Shown here piece by piece: positions 7,911 to 15,433 of a stretch of 33,037 bases of DNA. The DNA is from Endozoicomonas acroporae (GTDB taxonomy: Bacteria > Pseudomonadota > Gammaproteobacteria > Pseudomonadales > Endozoicomonadaceae): NCBI RefSeq assembly GCF_002864045.1, contig NZ_PJPV01000101.1:1-33037 (forward strand). The letters are read 5' to 3'. Position numbers and translations under genes: made by a program. Numbering within the stretch: position 1 is the first letter of the stretch; each line of letters starts with the position of its first letter. Below the pieces are notes generated by a model. It ran no database searches, was not told the DNA's origin, and was given only the letters and a program-made list of their open reading frames with translations.

Positions 7911-7945
7911 TAAGCAGTTAACCAAATGAAATCATATTTCCTGTC
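7911..7945 (-). repeat. Solo end of the family B repeat
   Basis: TAAGCAGTTAACCAAATGAA and the following ATCATATTTCCTGTCA match, in reverse complement, the right end of the family B elements at 19154-19318 and 28909-29119. Only this end is present, so it is a truncated copy lying in the divergent promoter region. Confidence 0.7.
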
Positions 7946-8282
7946 ATTTTGATCTACTTCATGTCGTCGATTCATGTCGTCGATGGCGACTTCATTCAGG
8001 ATATAGCACGAATGCTGTCTTTGCAGGCAGCTGAGGAAGTTAATCCTGTTTTGCTCTCACTACTCAGAAAATAACTAAATAATTTTATTAAAGCTTTTTA
8101 AATAACAGTTTCGACTCAGACGACGGTTTACTACCACAAAAAATCAAGACGTTGACCGAGACCAAAAAGCATTTAAATTAGCTTGATACCATCTTGAAAA
8201 TTTTGCCCCCCTATTTATTTAAGATTTTAAAGTTATATGCATCATTTTTTATATTTATACATCTGTTATTTAAATAGATCGC

Positions 8283-8346
8283 TTGATATATCAAATACTT
8301 TTATTAGAAAAACTCTATTCTAATAAAACCAAAGTGCATTTGATAT
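8283..8346. promoter_or_regulatory. Nested inverted repeats upstream of the flavoprotein gene
   Basis: Three overlapping palindromes occur within 64 bp: TTGATATATCAA (8283-8294); outer arms ATATCAAAT (8288-8296) and ATTTGATAT (8338-8346); inner arms TTTTATTAGAA (8299-8309) and TTCTAATAAAA (8318-8328). All are perfect. They end 44 bp before the start codon. They could be operators or a 5' leader hairpin. The regulator is unknown. Confidence 0.55.
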
Positions 8347-8390
8347 GATAATTAACTTACTGATTAACCAATCTGTAAGAGGAAGAGTGC

Positions 8391-11300
8391 ATGGTTAAGC
8401 TAGCCGATGAGCTAATACTTCGATCAGGGGCTACGCTGAAAAATCGCATAATGATGGCACCAATGACAATTCAGTCTGCCTTTTTTGACGGCGGCGTTAC
8501 TCAACTGATGATTGATTACTACGCATCCCGTGCGGGCGATGCTGCTGCAATCATTGTGGAAAGTGCTTTTGTAGAGAACTATGGTCGTGCATTCCCCGGG
8601 GCATTAGGTATTGACACAGACAACAAAATCAAAGGCCTCAAAAAGCTATCCCGGGCTATCAAAGAAAAAGGTTCAAAAGCCATACTGCAAGTTTACCATG
8701 CTGGTCGTATGGCGAACGGAGAATACAACGGTGGTCATACACCTATATCAGCCAGCCCGGTTGCCGCCCTGCGTGATAATGCAGAAACACCGCTGGAGAT
8801 GACAGGAGCGCAAGTCGAAGACATGATTGAACGCTTTGGTCATGCTGTAAATCGTGCCATTCTGGCGGGCTTCGATGGCGTGGAAATCCACGGTGCCAAC
8901 ACTTACCTTATCCAGCAATTTTTCTCTCCCCACTCAAACCGTCGCAGTGACAAATGGGGTGGCGATATCGAGAAACGAACCACCTTCCCCCTGGCGATTC
9001 TGGAAAAAGCCAAAGCCGTTGTGGCAGCCAGTGACAAGCCTGATTTTATTATTGGCTATCGTTTTTCTCCGGAGGAAATTGAGGAACCAGGCATCCGTTT
9101 TGAAGATACCCTGTATCTTCTGGATAAACTGGCTACCAGCGGTCTGGATTATTTGCACGTCTCAATGGGTAACTGGGCGCGTAATTCCATTGTCAACCCT
9201 GACGATAAAGAACCGCTCGTCGCTAAATATCTACGACAAAAGAGCGAAAGCCTGGTGGGGGTACCTATTATTGGTGTTGGCGGTATTGCACAGCGGGCAG
9301 ATGCAGATAAAGCCCTTGAGCAAGGTTATGATCTCATCAGTGTTGGCAAGGGTTGTCTGCTGGAACCTGCCTGGGCCACCAAGGCACTCAACAACGAGGT
9401 CTGCGCAGAGTTTGCTGATATTAACCAGCAAGATGAGCTGCATATTCCTTCCCCACTCTGGGACATCATGGACTACATGATTGTCGATAGAGCGGCTGAG
9501 GAGGCTAAGAATGAGCGTATCAAAGAACTGCAAAACGTAAAAATTGAATTTGAGCCCGGTCAGTACACGGCTTATGGTATTGGGCATAGTGGCAAGCTGC
9601 CGGTGACGGTTACCTTCTCGGAAGATAAAATCCTTGATATCGTTGTCGACTCTTCAAACGAATCCGAAGGTATTGCCAACCCGGCGTTTGAGCGAATTCC
9701 GCAACAAATTCTTGATGAGCAATCGCTCAATGTCGATGTCATTTCTGGCGCTACAGCCAGTAGCCAGGCGGTTATTGACGGTGTATCCAATGCGGTTGAC
9801 CTGGCTGGCGGTCACTCCGAAGCGCTTCGCTGCAAGGCCAAAAAGGCGATTGAATGGTCAACGGAAACCATTGAAGAGACCGTTGATGTGGTCGTTGTTG
9901 GCGGTGGCGGTGCGGGCCTGAGTGCGGCGCTAACGGCACTGGATAAAGGCAAATCGGTTATCCTGCTGGAAAAATTCCCGGCCATTGGTGGTAATACGGT
10001 CCGTACCGGTGGCTGGGTGAACGCTGCTGAGCCCGGTTGGCAAAGTGATTTCTCTGCCTTGCCCGGTGAAGCCGGCTACCTGAAGGGCATTGCAGCAACA
10101 CCAGAATCTGAAATTGCCGAAGAATACCTGTTCGACTTTAAAACACTTAAAGAGCAACTGACTGCTTACTTTGACGATCTGGAAAACGGCAAAAAATATC
10201 TGTTTGACTCGGTTGAACTGCACCTGATTCAGACCTATTTAGGTGGCAAGCGCACCGACCTCAAAGGTAACGCCATTTATGGTCAGTACGATCTGGTTAA
10301 AACGCTCACCAGTCGCTCTATGGAGTCCATCGACTGGTTGACCGAAAAAGGAATCGACTTTAACCGCAGTGCGGTTGATATTGCTGTTGGTGCTTTGTGG
10401 CGTCGTGCACACAAACCAAAACGCCAAAAAGGCCTGGAGTTTGTTGATAAGCTGCAAAAATGCATTAAGGCGCAAGGCGGTCGCATCATGACCGACACCC
10501 GTGCCACCGACCTTATTATCAACGATGGCAAAGTGGAAGGCATTAATGCGACACAGACCAATGGCACCAAACTGATACTGCATGTCAACCATGGTGTTGT
10601 GCTGGCTTCCGGTGGATTTGGTGCCAATACCCAAATGCTCAAGAAGTACAACACATACTGGAATAAAATTGCTGATGACATCAAAACCACTAACTCACCA
10701 GCCCTGATTGGTGATGGTATTGAGATGGGTGAAAAAGCCGGTGCTGAATTGACGGGTATGGGATTTGCCCAGCTAATGCCGATCGGCGATCCAAAGTCTG
10801 GCGCACTTCTGACAGGGCTCATTGTACCGCCTGAAAACTTTGTCTTTGTTAACAAAAGTGGCAAGCGGTTCGTTGATGAATGTGAAAGCCGCGACGTGCT
10901 TTCTGAGTCTTTCTTCAACAATGGTGGTCTGGTTTACATGATTGCCGACAGCGAGATTCGTAAAACCGCAGCGAATACCTCTGATGAAACCATCGAACGG
11001 GAAATTGAAGAAGGTGTCATCATCAAGGCAGACACTCTTGAAGAGCTGGCAGAGAAAATCGCTGTACCCGTGGCAGAGTTTGTGGAAACCATTGGGCGTT
11101 ACAACAGCTTTGTAGAGCAAGGTCATGATCCAGATTTCCATAAGAGCGCCTTGGGCTTGAAGGTTGAGCAGGCACCATTTTATGCAACTCCGCGTCAACC
11201 CTCCGTTCATCACACCATGGGCGGCCTGAAGATCGATACGCAGGCTCGTGTCATTAATAAAGCAGGCGATGTTATTCCGGGATTATACGCAGCAGGTGAA

Positions 11301-11405
11301 GTGACCGGCGGAATCCACGCAGGTAACCGTCTGGGTGGTAATGCACTCATTGATATCTTTACCTTCGGCCGTATTGCTGGTGAGAGCGTCTCCGAGCTTG
11401 CTTAG
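8391..11405 (+). CDS. Three-domain NADH-dependent 2-enoate (probably acrylate/fumarate-type) reductase: OYE + FMN_bind + FAD_binding_2
   Basis: The 1004-aa product fuses three flavin domains. Residues ~1-370 are an old-yellow-enzyme/NADH:flavin oxidoreductase barrel (YHAGRMANG, HGANTYLIQQFFSPHSNRR, GVGGIAQ). Residues ~380-470 are FMN_bind, with DVISGATASS; Thr455 of SGAT is the expected site of covalent FMN. Residues ~485-1004 are a fumarate-reductase-type FAD domain ([61 protein letters not shown]). No signal peptide is seen, so it is cytoplasmic. This order is that of the soluble NADH:fumarate, NADH:acrylate and NADH:cinnamate reductases, in which the OYE domain takes hydride from NADH and passes electrons through FMN to FAD. 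Context favours acrylate. Ribosome-binding site AGAGGAAG, ATG start. ApbE at 2910 would flavinylate it. Confidence 0.88.
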   Translation: MVKLADELILRSGATLKNRIMMAPMTIQSAFFDGGVTQLMIDYYASRAGDAAAIIVESAFVENYGRAFPGALGIDTDNKIKGLKKLSRAIKEKGSKAILQVYHAGRMANGEYNGGHTPISASPVAALRDNAETPLEMTGAQVEDMIERFGHAVNRAILAGFDGVEIHGANTYLIQQFFSPHSNRRSDKWGGDIEKRTTFPLAILEKAKAVVAASDKPDFIIGYRFSPEEIEEPGIRFEDTLYLLDKLATSGLDYLHVSMGNWARNSIVNPDDKEPLVAKYLRQKSESLVGVPIIGVGGIAQRADADKALEQGYDLISVGKGCLLEPAWATKALNNEVCAEFADINQQDELHIPSPLWDIMDYMIVDRAAEEAKNERIKELQNVKIEFEPGQYTAYGIGHSGKLPVTVTFSEDKILDIVVDSSNESEGIANPAFERIPQQILDEQSLNVDVISGATASSQAVIDGVSNAVDLAGGHSEALRCKAKKAIEWSTETIEETVDVVVVGGGGAGLSAALTALDKGKSVILLEKFPAIGGNTVRTGGWVNAAEPGWQSDFSALPGEAGYLKGIAATPESEIAEEYLFDFKTLKEQLTAYFDDLENGKKYLFDSVELHLIQTYLGGKRTDLKGNAIYGQYDLVKTLTSRSMESIDWLTEKGIDFNRSAVDIAVGALWRRAHKPKRQKGLEFVDKLQKCIKAQGGRIMTDTRATDLIINDGKVEGINATQTNGTKLILHVNHGVVLASGGFGANTQMLKKYNTYWNKIADDIKTTNSPALIGDGIEMGEKAGAELTGMGFAQLMPIGDPKSGALLTGLIVPPENFVFVNKSGKRFVDECESRDVLSESFFNNGGLVYMIADSEIRKTAANTSDETIEREIEEGVIIKADTLEELAEKIAVPVAEFVETIGRYNSFVEQGHDPDFHKSALGLKVEQAPFYATPRQPSVHHTMGGLKIDTQARVINKAGDVIPGLYAAGEVTGGIHAGNRLGGNALIDIFTFGRIAGESVSELA

Positions 11406-11577
11406 GAATTGTCCTTAAATAATTCCGACATTTTAAACTCGGTCTCCGTTCATCCTGAGCGGAGTCGAAGGGTGACTGGCACGATAATCGAGGCCGGAGT
11501 ACACGCCCTTCGACAGGCTCAGGACGAACGGAGTTTCGAGGCTCAGAAATGTCGGAATCATTTCGGGCCAATTCCTT
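11404..11577. repeat. Family C inverted-repeat element (174 bp) with nested core
   Basis: The outer arms AGGAATTG...AAATAATTCCGACATTT and AAATGTCGGAATCATTTC...CAATTCCTT are inverted. Inside lie a second inverted pair, TCCGTTCATCCTGAGC and the arm holding GACAGGCTCAGGACGAACGG. The core around CCTTCGACAGGCTCAGGA resembles a short repeat common in proteobacterial genomes. The element starts at the flavoprotein stop codon and ends just before the conserved CoA-transferase leader. As RNA it would fold into a long hairpin. Confidence 0.7.
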
Positions 11578-11612
11578 AATTAATTAAGGTTGTTTTTTAA
11601 CCTGCGCGTAAT

Positions 11613-11631
11613 ACGATACATTCCGTATCGT
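11613..11631. promoter_or_regulatory. Candidate operator upstream of CoA-transferase copy 2
   Basis: ACGATAC-ATTCC-GTATCGT is a perfect 7-bp inverted repeat with a 5-bp spacer, ending 32 bp before the ATG. It matches the site at 4189-4207. A second shared inverted repeat, AGGTT...AACCT (11587-11603), lies just upstream in both loci. Size and spacing suit a dimeric regulator such as IclR. This is inference. Confidence 0.6.
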
Positions 11632-11663
11632 TTTGGCAAGGTATAAAACTTGGAGTAGCCACT

Positions 11664-12938
11664 ATGGATCCTACTAGCGACACAGAGTACAAACCTGGCC
11701 CGCTGCACGGTGTCACGATATTAGACTTCTCCCGCGTACTTTCCGGACCCTATTGCACAATGATTCTGGCGGATCTTGGGGCAAGGGTCATCAAGATTGA
11801 GCGTTTTGGTACTGGCGACGACACTCGTGCGTTCGGGCCTTTTATTGAAAACGATTCAGCCTATTTCATGTGCTTCAACCGAGGCAAGGAGAGCATCTCC
11901 CTCGATATTAAATCGCCCCGTGACCGGGAACTGCTGGAACGACTCTTGGACAGCAGTGATGTTGTCGTTGAGAATTTTCGTCCCGGTGTTATGGAACGAC
12001 TTGGCTACGGCCCGGAGCGCCTGGCCAAAACCCACCCACATATTGTTTATACCTCCATCTCAGGCTATGGACACAGCGGTCCGTACAGTGAACTGCCAGG
12101 TTACGACATGGTGGTACAGGCAATGGGCGGGATTATGGGTTTGACCGGCTGGCCTAATGCCGAGCCTGCCCGCGTTGGTACCAGCATAGGTGATCTGGGT
12201 GCTGCTCTGTTTGCTGTCATAGGAATTTTGGCTTCGCTTTACAGCCGCAGCCATGATGCTCAGGGAGCACGGGTCGACATCGGCATGCTCGATTGCCAGG
12301 CCTCATTGCTGGAGACCGCTCTGGCGCGTTTTGACGTTGAAGGTATTGTACCCACCCGAACCGGTGACAACCATCCATCGCTGGCGCCTTTTGAGACCTT
12401 TATGGCTGAGGACGGCAAGTTTGTGATCTGCACCGGCAACGACACGCTTTTCATGTTGATGGCCGACGCTCTGGGATCACATCAGCTGGCACTGAAACCA
12501 GAGTTTCTGACCAACGACCTGCGGGTTCAAAACCGTGTGCAATTGGTTAAGGAAGTAGAGGCGATCACCAAAACCAGGCCGATGCAGCATTGGATCGACG
12601 CCCTTAATAAAGAGGGTGTTCCCTGTGCACCCATCAATACCATTGACAAGTTGTTCGACCATCCTCAGCTACTGGCCCGTGGCATGATCATCAAAGTTCA
12701 AGGAGAGCACGACCGGCCGGTACGTACGGCAGGCAACCCAGTTAAATTGAGCAACCTGACCGAATTTGATCCTGAAGTGCCAATCAAGGCACCTATGCTG
12801 AATGAGCATCGTGAAGCGATTCTTGATGAACTGATGGCGAGCCACGGAGCTTATGACGCCGTTGTTAAAGGTCAAATTGATGACCACCATGCTGATCAGC
12901 CTGAGCTGCAAGAAGCTGTTGCTCCAGCCGTTCACTAA
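11664..12938 (+). CDS. acuN: Class III CoA-transferase (CaiB/BaiF family), acuN-like, copy 2
   Basis: This 424-aa paralogue of the protein at 4241 keeps the same motifs: VLSGPYCTMILADLG, NRGKES, ENFRPGVMERLGYGPERL, and VGTSIGDLGAAL with the probable catalytic aspartate. Its start follows TTGGAG. Only 24 bp separate it from the enoyl-CoA hydratase gene, so the two form an operon. A CaiB-type transferase beside a crotonase is the AcuN-AcuK arrangement described for conversion of acrylate to 3-hydroxypropionate. The transferase would charge acrylate using a CoA donor, possibly the 3-hydroxypropionyl-CoA made by the hydratase. The symbol is by context and family, not by proven substrate. Confidence 0.85.
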   Translation: MDPTSDTEYKPGPLHGVTILDFSRVLSGPYCTMILADLGARVIKIERFGTGDDTRAFGPFIENDSAYFMCFNRGKESISLDIKSPRDRELLERLLDSSDVVVENFRPGVMERLGYGPERLAKTHPHIVYTSISGYGHSGPYSELPGYDMVVQAMGGIMGLTGWPNAEPARVGTSIGDLGAALFAVIGILASLYSRSHDAQGARVDIGMLDCQASLLETALARFDVEGIVPTRTGDNHPSLAPFETFMAEDGKFVICTGNDTLFMLMADALGSHQLALKPEFLTNDLRVQNRVQLVKEVEAITKTRPMQHWIDALNKEGVPCAPINTIDKLFDHPQLLARGMIIKVQGEHDRPVRTAGNPVKLSNLTEFDPEVPIKAPMLNEHREAILDELMASHGAYDAVVKGQIDDHHADQPELQEAVAPAVH

Positions 12939-12962
12939 CAGACCCAAGAACTATAGGTACCT

Positions 12963-13841
12963 GTGATGCAAAAGCAAAAAACCAACCTGACCGTTAAGTC
13001 TGTCAATTCCGAACAGAAGACTGAAGCAGAAAAGTCCCCTCTGGCAGTGGTAGCTGCATCCACAGCGCAAACCCCGGAAGTCATTCTGGTTGAACGTCGT
13101 GAACGGGTGGGGATCATTACTCTGCATCGTCCCAAAAGTTTGAATGCACTGAATCGCCAGCTGGCTCGTGAAGTGGTGGATGCGCTCAAAGAGTTTGATA
13201 AAGACAATAATATCGGTGCCGTTGTGATTACCGGCAGTGCCCGGGCTTTTGCCGCTGGCGCTGACATCGAAGAGATGGCGAACCTGAATTTCTCCGAGTT
13301 CTATTGTGACGATATCTTTGCTCCATGGGATGAAATGAAGGCCATTCAAAAACCGGTTATCGCTGCGGTAGGCGGCTACGCGCTGGGTGGTGGCTGTGAG
13401 CTGGCGATGTTGTGCGACTTCATTATCGCTGCCGATGATGCTCAGTTTGGTCAGCCAGAAATCAAGCTCGGCATCCTGCCGGGTATCGGTGGTACCCAGC
13501 GTCTCAGCAAAGCGGTTGGTAAGTCCCTGGCTATGGATATGGTGCTGACTGGTCGAACTATCAACGCTGAGGAAGCTAAAGCGTCAGGCCTGGTAGCACG
13601 TGTAGTACCAGCCAAAGATCTGTTACAGGTTGCACTGGAAGCTGCCCATACCATCGCTGCTTACAACGACCCGGCAGTGCGTATGGCGAAGGAATCCGTC
13701 AATGTTGCCTTCGAAACCCCTCTTAATGAAGGAATGCGCCACGAACGCCGCCTGTTCCAGGCATCCTTTGCTACCGAAGGCCAGAAAGAAGGAATGCACG
13801 CCTTTATTGCCAAACGGGCTCCTGTTTTCCGACACCGCTAG
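12963..13841 (+). CDS. acuK: Enoyl-CoA hydratase/crotonase, acuK-like (acryloyl-CoA hydratase candidate)
   Basis: A crotonase-fold hydratase of 292 aa. [13 protein letters not shown] and [14 protein letters not shown] form the oxyanion hole and carry the first catalytic Glu (~146). [17 protein letters not shown] carries the second (~166), and the spacing of 20 is canonical. Both acids are present, so hydratase activity is expected. The expected reaction here is acryloyl-CoA to 3-hydroxypropionyl-CoA. The first ~38 residues are a hydrophilic extension absent from the usual ~257-aa enzymes; the family normally begins near [14 protein letters not shown]. The start could be GTG 12963 or ATG 12966, or an internal start may be used. 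It is in an operon with the CoA-transferase 24 bp upstream. A repeat element separates it from the dehydrogenase gene. Confidence 0.85.
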   Translation: MMQKQKTNLTVKSVNSEQKTEAEKSPLAVVAASTAQTPEVILVERRERVGIITLHRPKSLNALNRQLAREVVDALKEFDKDNNIGAVVITGSARAFAAGADIEEMANLNFSEFYCDDIFAPWDEMKAIQKPVIAAVGGYALGGGCELAMLCDFIIAADDAQFGQPEIKLGILPGIGGTQRLSKAVGKSLAMDMVLTGRTINAEEAKASGLVARVVPAKDLLQVALEAAHTIAAYNDPAVRMAKESVNVAFETPLNEGMRHERRLFQASFATEGQKEGMHAFIAKRAPVFRHR

Positions 13842-13857
13842 AACGCAGAAACACCTG

Positions 13858-14086
13858 CCAGGAGGCTGTCCGAGAATAGCGCCCGTCTAGGCGACCCCGT
13901 AGCGAGGATTGCGAGAAATTGAGGATAAAAATTTCTGATCCTGAGGAGAATAGCGGGGCTATTTGACGAAGAAGCAGGAATTTTTAGACCAATTTATCGC
14001 AACCGCACGACTGCATGGATGCAGGAGCTAGAGCAACGCAGGAGCAGTTGCCGCGTAGGGCAGTCTATTCTCGGACAGCCTCCTAG
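13858..14086. repeat. Family A hairpin repeat, copy 1 (229 bp, carries the 47-bp insert)
   Basis: The terminal inverted repeats are AGGAGGCTGTCCGAGAATAG and its complement, ending in CTAG at the right and CCAG at the left. The interior pairs GCGAGAAATTGAGG with CCAATTTATCGC around a small AATAGC-GG-GCTATT hairpin. No coding capacity is seen. Without the insert the element is 182 bp. It lies between acuK and the dehydrogenase gene and is probably transcribed with them. Confidence 0.85.
14008..14054 (+). repeat. 47-bp double-hairpin mini-element, copy inside family A repeat
   Basis: It begins CGACTGCATGGATGCAG and ends GGAGCAGTTGCCGC. It lies after ACCGCA and before GTAGGG, where copy 3 of family A (32747-32914) reads ACCGCA-GTAGGA without interruption. 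The exact length is therefore fixed at 47 bp. It is nearly identical to the copy at 29021-29067. Confidence 0.9.
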
Positions 14087-14209
14087 TTCAGACACTGATC
14101 GGCACCGCTACCGAACGGCAGCGGGCCTCACTCAATCAAGGGGTTTTCTGTGGGCACTTTAAGCCTGGAGGCACCGCTGTCCGTGATCACCCCAAATTTC
14201 GGAGTCGAC

Positions 14210-15367
14210 ATGTCTACTCAAGTGATTCTTCCACGCATCATGCAGGTGGGTGAAGGTGCCAGCCTGGAAGTTTCCAACGTGCTGGCAAGCCTGGGCTGCA
14301 AACGCCCACTGATCATCACCGACAAAGTGATGGTGGAGCTGGGTTATGCAGGCAGTATCCAGGACGCTCTATCTAACAGTTCCATGACAGCTGACGTCTT
14401 TGATGACACTGTGCCAGAGCCCACCGTTGCCTCTATTCAGGCCGGTGTCAACAAGGTGCGCGAGGGCGACTATGACAGCATTATCGCCCTGGGGGGCGGT
14501 AGCCCCATCGATAGCGCCAAGGCGATCGCCATTCTCGGCAAACACGGCGGCACCATGCAGGAATATAAGTTCCCCCGTGTGGTGAATGAATCCGGGCTGC
14601 CGATTATCGCCGTTCCTACCACCGCCGGCACCGGTTCCGAGGTGACCAAGTTCACCATCATCACTGATGAAACCAGTGATGAGAAGATGCTCTGTGTCGG
14701 TGTTGGCTTTATGCCTGTAGCGGCGCTGGTGGATTACAGCCTGACCCTGAGCCTGCCAGCCCGGGTCACCGCCGATACTGGTATCGACGCCCTGACTCAC
14801 GCCATTGAGGCTTATGTCAGCAAGAAGGCCAACCCGTACAGTAACAGCCAGGCTCTGTCGGCGATCAAACTGCTGGGGCCAAACATACGCCAGGCGTACC
14901 ACAACGGATCCGACAAGCAGGCTCGCGAAGCGATGATGCTGGGCTCCACCCTCGCCGGTGTCGCTTTTTGTAATGCCTCCGTGGCGTTGGTGCACGGCAT
15001 GAGTCGTCCTATTGGTGCCGCATTCCATGTTCCCCACGGACTGTCCAACGCTATGCTATTGCCAGCTGTTACCGCGTTCTCCATCCCTGAAGCGCCAGAA
15101 CGCTACGCCGATTGCGCCCGCGCTATGGGAGTCGCCGACGCTTCTGACAGCGACGATGCCGCCAACCAGAAACTGCTGGACGAATTGCACGCCCTGAACG
15201 ACGAGCTCAAAGTGCCGTCTCCGGAGCAGTTCGGTATCGATCGTGACACCTTCCTTAACATGGCACCAACCATGGCTGAGCAGGCCCTGGCTTCAGGTTC
15301 CCCCAATAACAATCCGCGAGTACCCAGCAGCGAGCAGATCGTCGAGATTTATCGCCAGCTTCTGTAA
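14210..15367 (+). CDS. dddB: Iron-containing alcohol dehydrogenase, dddB-like (3-hydroxypropionate dehydrogenase candidate)
   Basis: The 385-aa protein is a group III (Fe) alcohol dehydrogenase. ALGGGSPIDSAKA (residues ~93-105) forms the NAD(P)-binding GGGS loop, and PTTAGTGSEVT follows. The four metal ligands fit Asp193 and His197 (DALTH), His262 (LVHGMSRP) and His276 (HVPHGLSNA). The expected reaction is 3-hydroxypropionate to malonate semialdehyde, as for DddB in DMSP/acrylate catabolism; other short alcohols are possible. The ATG at 14210 is chosen because GGAG lies 5 nt upstream. A longer frame opens at GTG 14150 without family-like sequence. The MmsA-type gene that would use its aldehyde product starts 66 bp downstream. 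Confidence 0.85.
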   Translation: MSTQVILPRIMQVGEGASLEVSNVLASLGCKRPLIITDKVMVELGYAGSIQDALSNSSMTADVFDDTVPEPTVASIQAGVNKVREGDYDSIIALGGGSPIDSAKAIAILGKHGGTMQEYKFPRVVNESGLPIIAVPTTAGTGSEVTKFTIITDETSDEKMLCVGVGFMPVAALVDYSLTLSLPARVTADTGIDALTHAIEAYVSKKANPYSNSQALSAIKLLGPNIRQAYHNGSDKQAREAMMLGSTLAGVAFCNASVALVHGMSRPIGAAFHVPHGLSNAMLLPAVTAFSIPEAPERYADCARAMGVADASDSDDAANQKLLDELHALNDELKVPSPEQFGIDRDTFLNMAPTMAEQALASGSPNNNPRVPSSEQIVEIYRQLL

Positions 15368-15433
15368 TGCATTAGCGAATTAATCACCGGCGGCTCCCTC
15401 GGGGTCGCTCACATCCATCCCAGAGGAAATACG

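Larger units (their letters stand above)
7768..8390. other. Divergent regulatory region between the transporter and flavoprotein genes
   Basis: This 623-bp, AT-rich, gene-free region contains a solo family B repeat end (7911-7945), a tandem copy of TTCATGTCGTCGA (about 7959-7984), and a nested palindrome just before the flavoprotein gene (8283-8346). No canonical -35/-10 pair stands out by eye. Confidence 0.5.

Noticed and set aside
8283..8294. FNR box before the reductase gene
   Set aside because: TTGATATATCAA has a 2-bp spacer; the FNR consensus needs 4 bp between TTGAT and ATCAA.
8391..11405. Periplasmic flavocytochrome c fumarate reductase
   Set aside because: There is no signal peptide and no CxxCH haem motif; the N-terminal OYE domain points to a cytoplasmic NADH-dependent enzyme.
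13858..14086. CRISPR-like or tRNA-like structure in the hairpin repeats
   Set aside because: There are no regular direct repeats with spacers and no cloverleaf with anticodon. The elements are fold-back repeats with terminal inverted ends.
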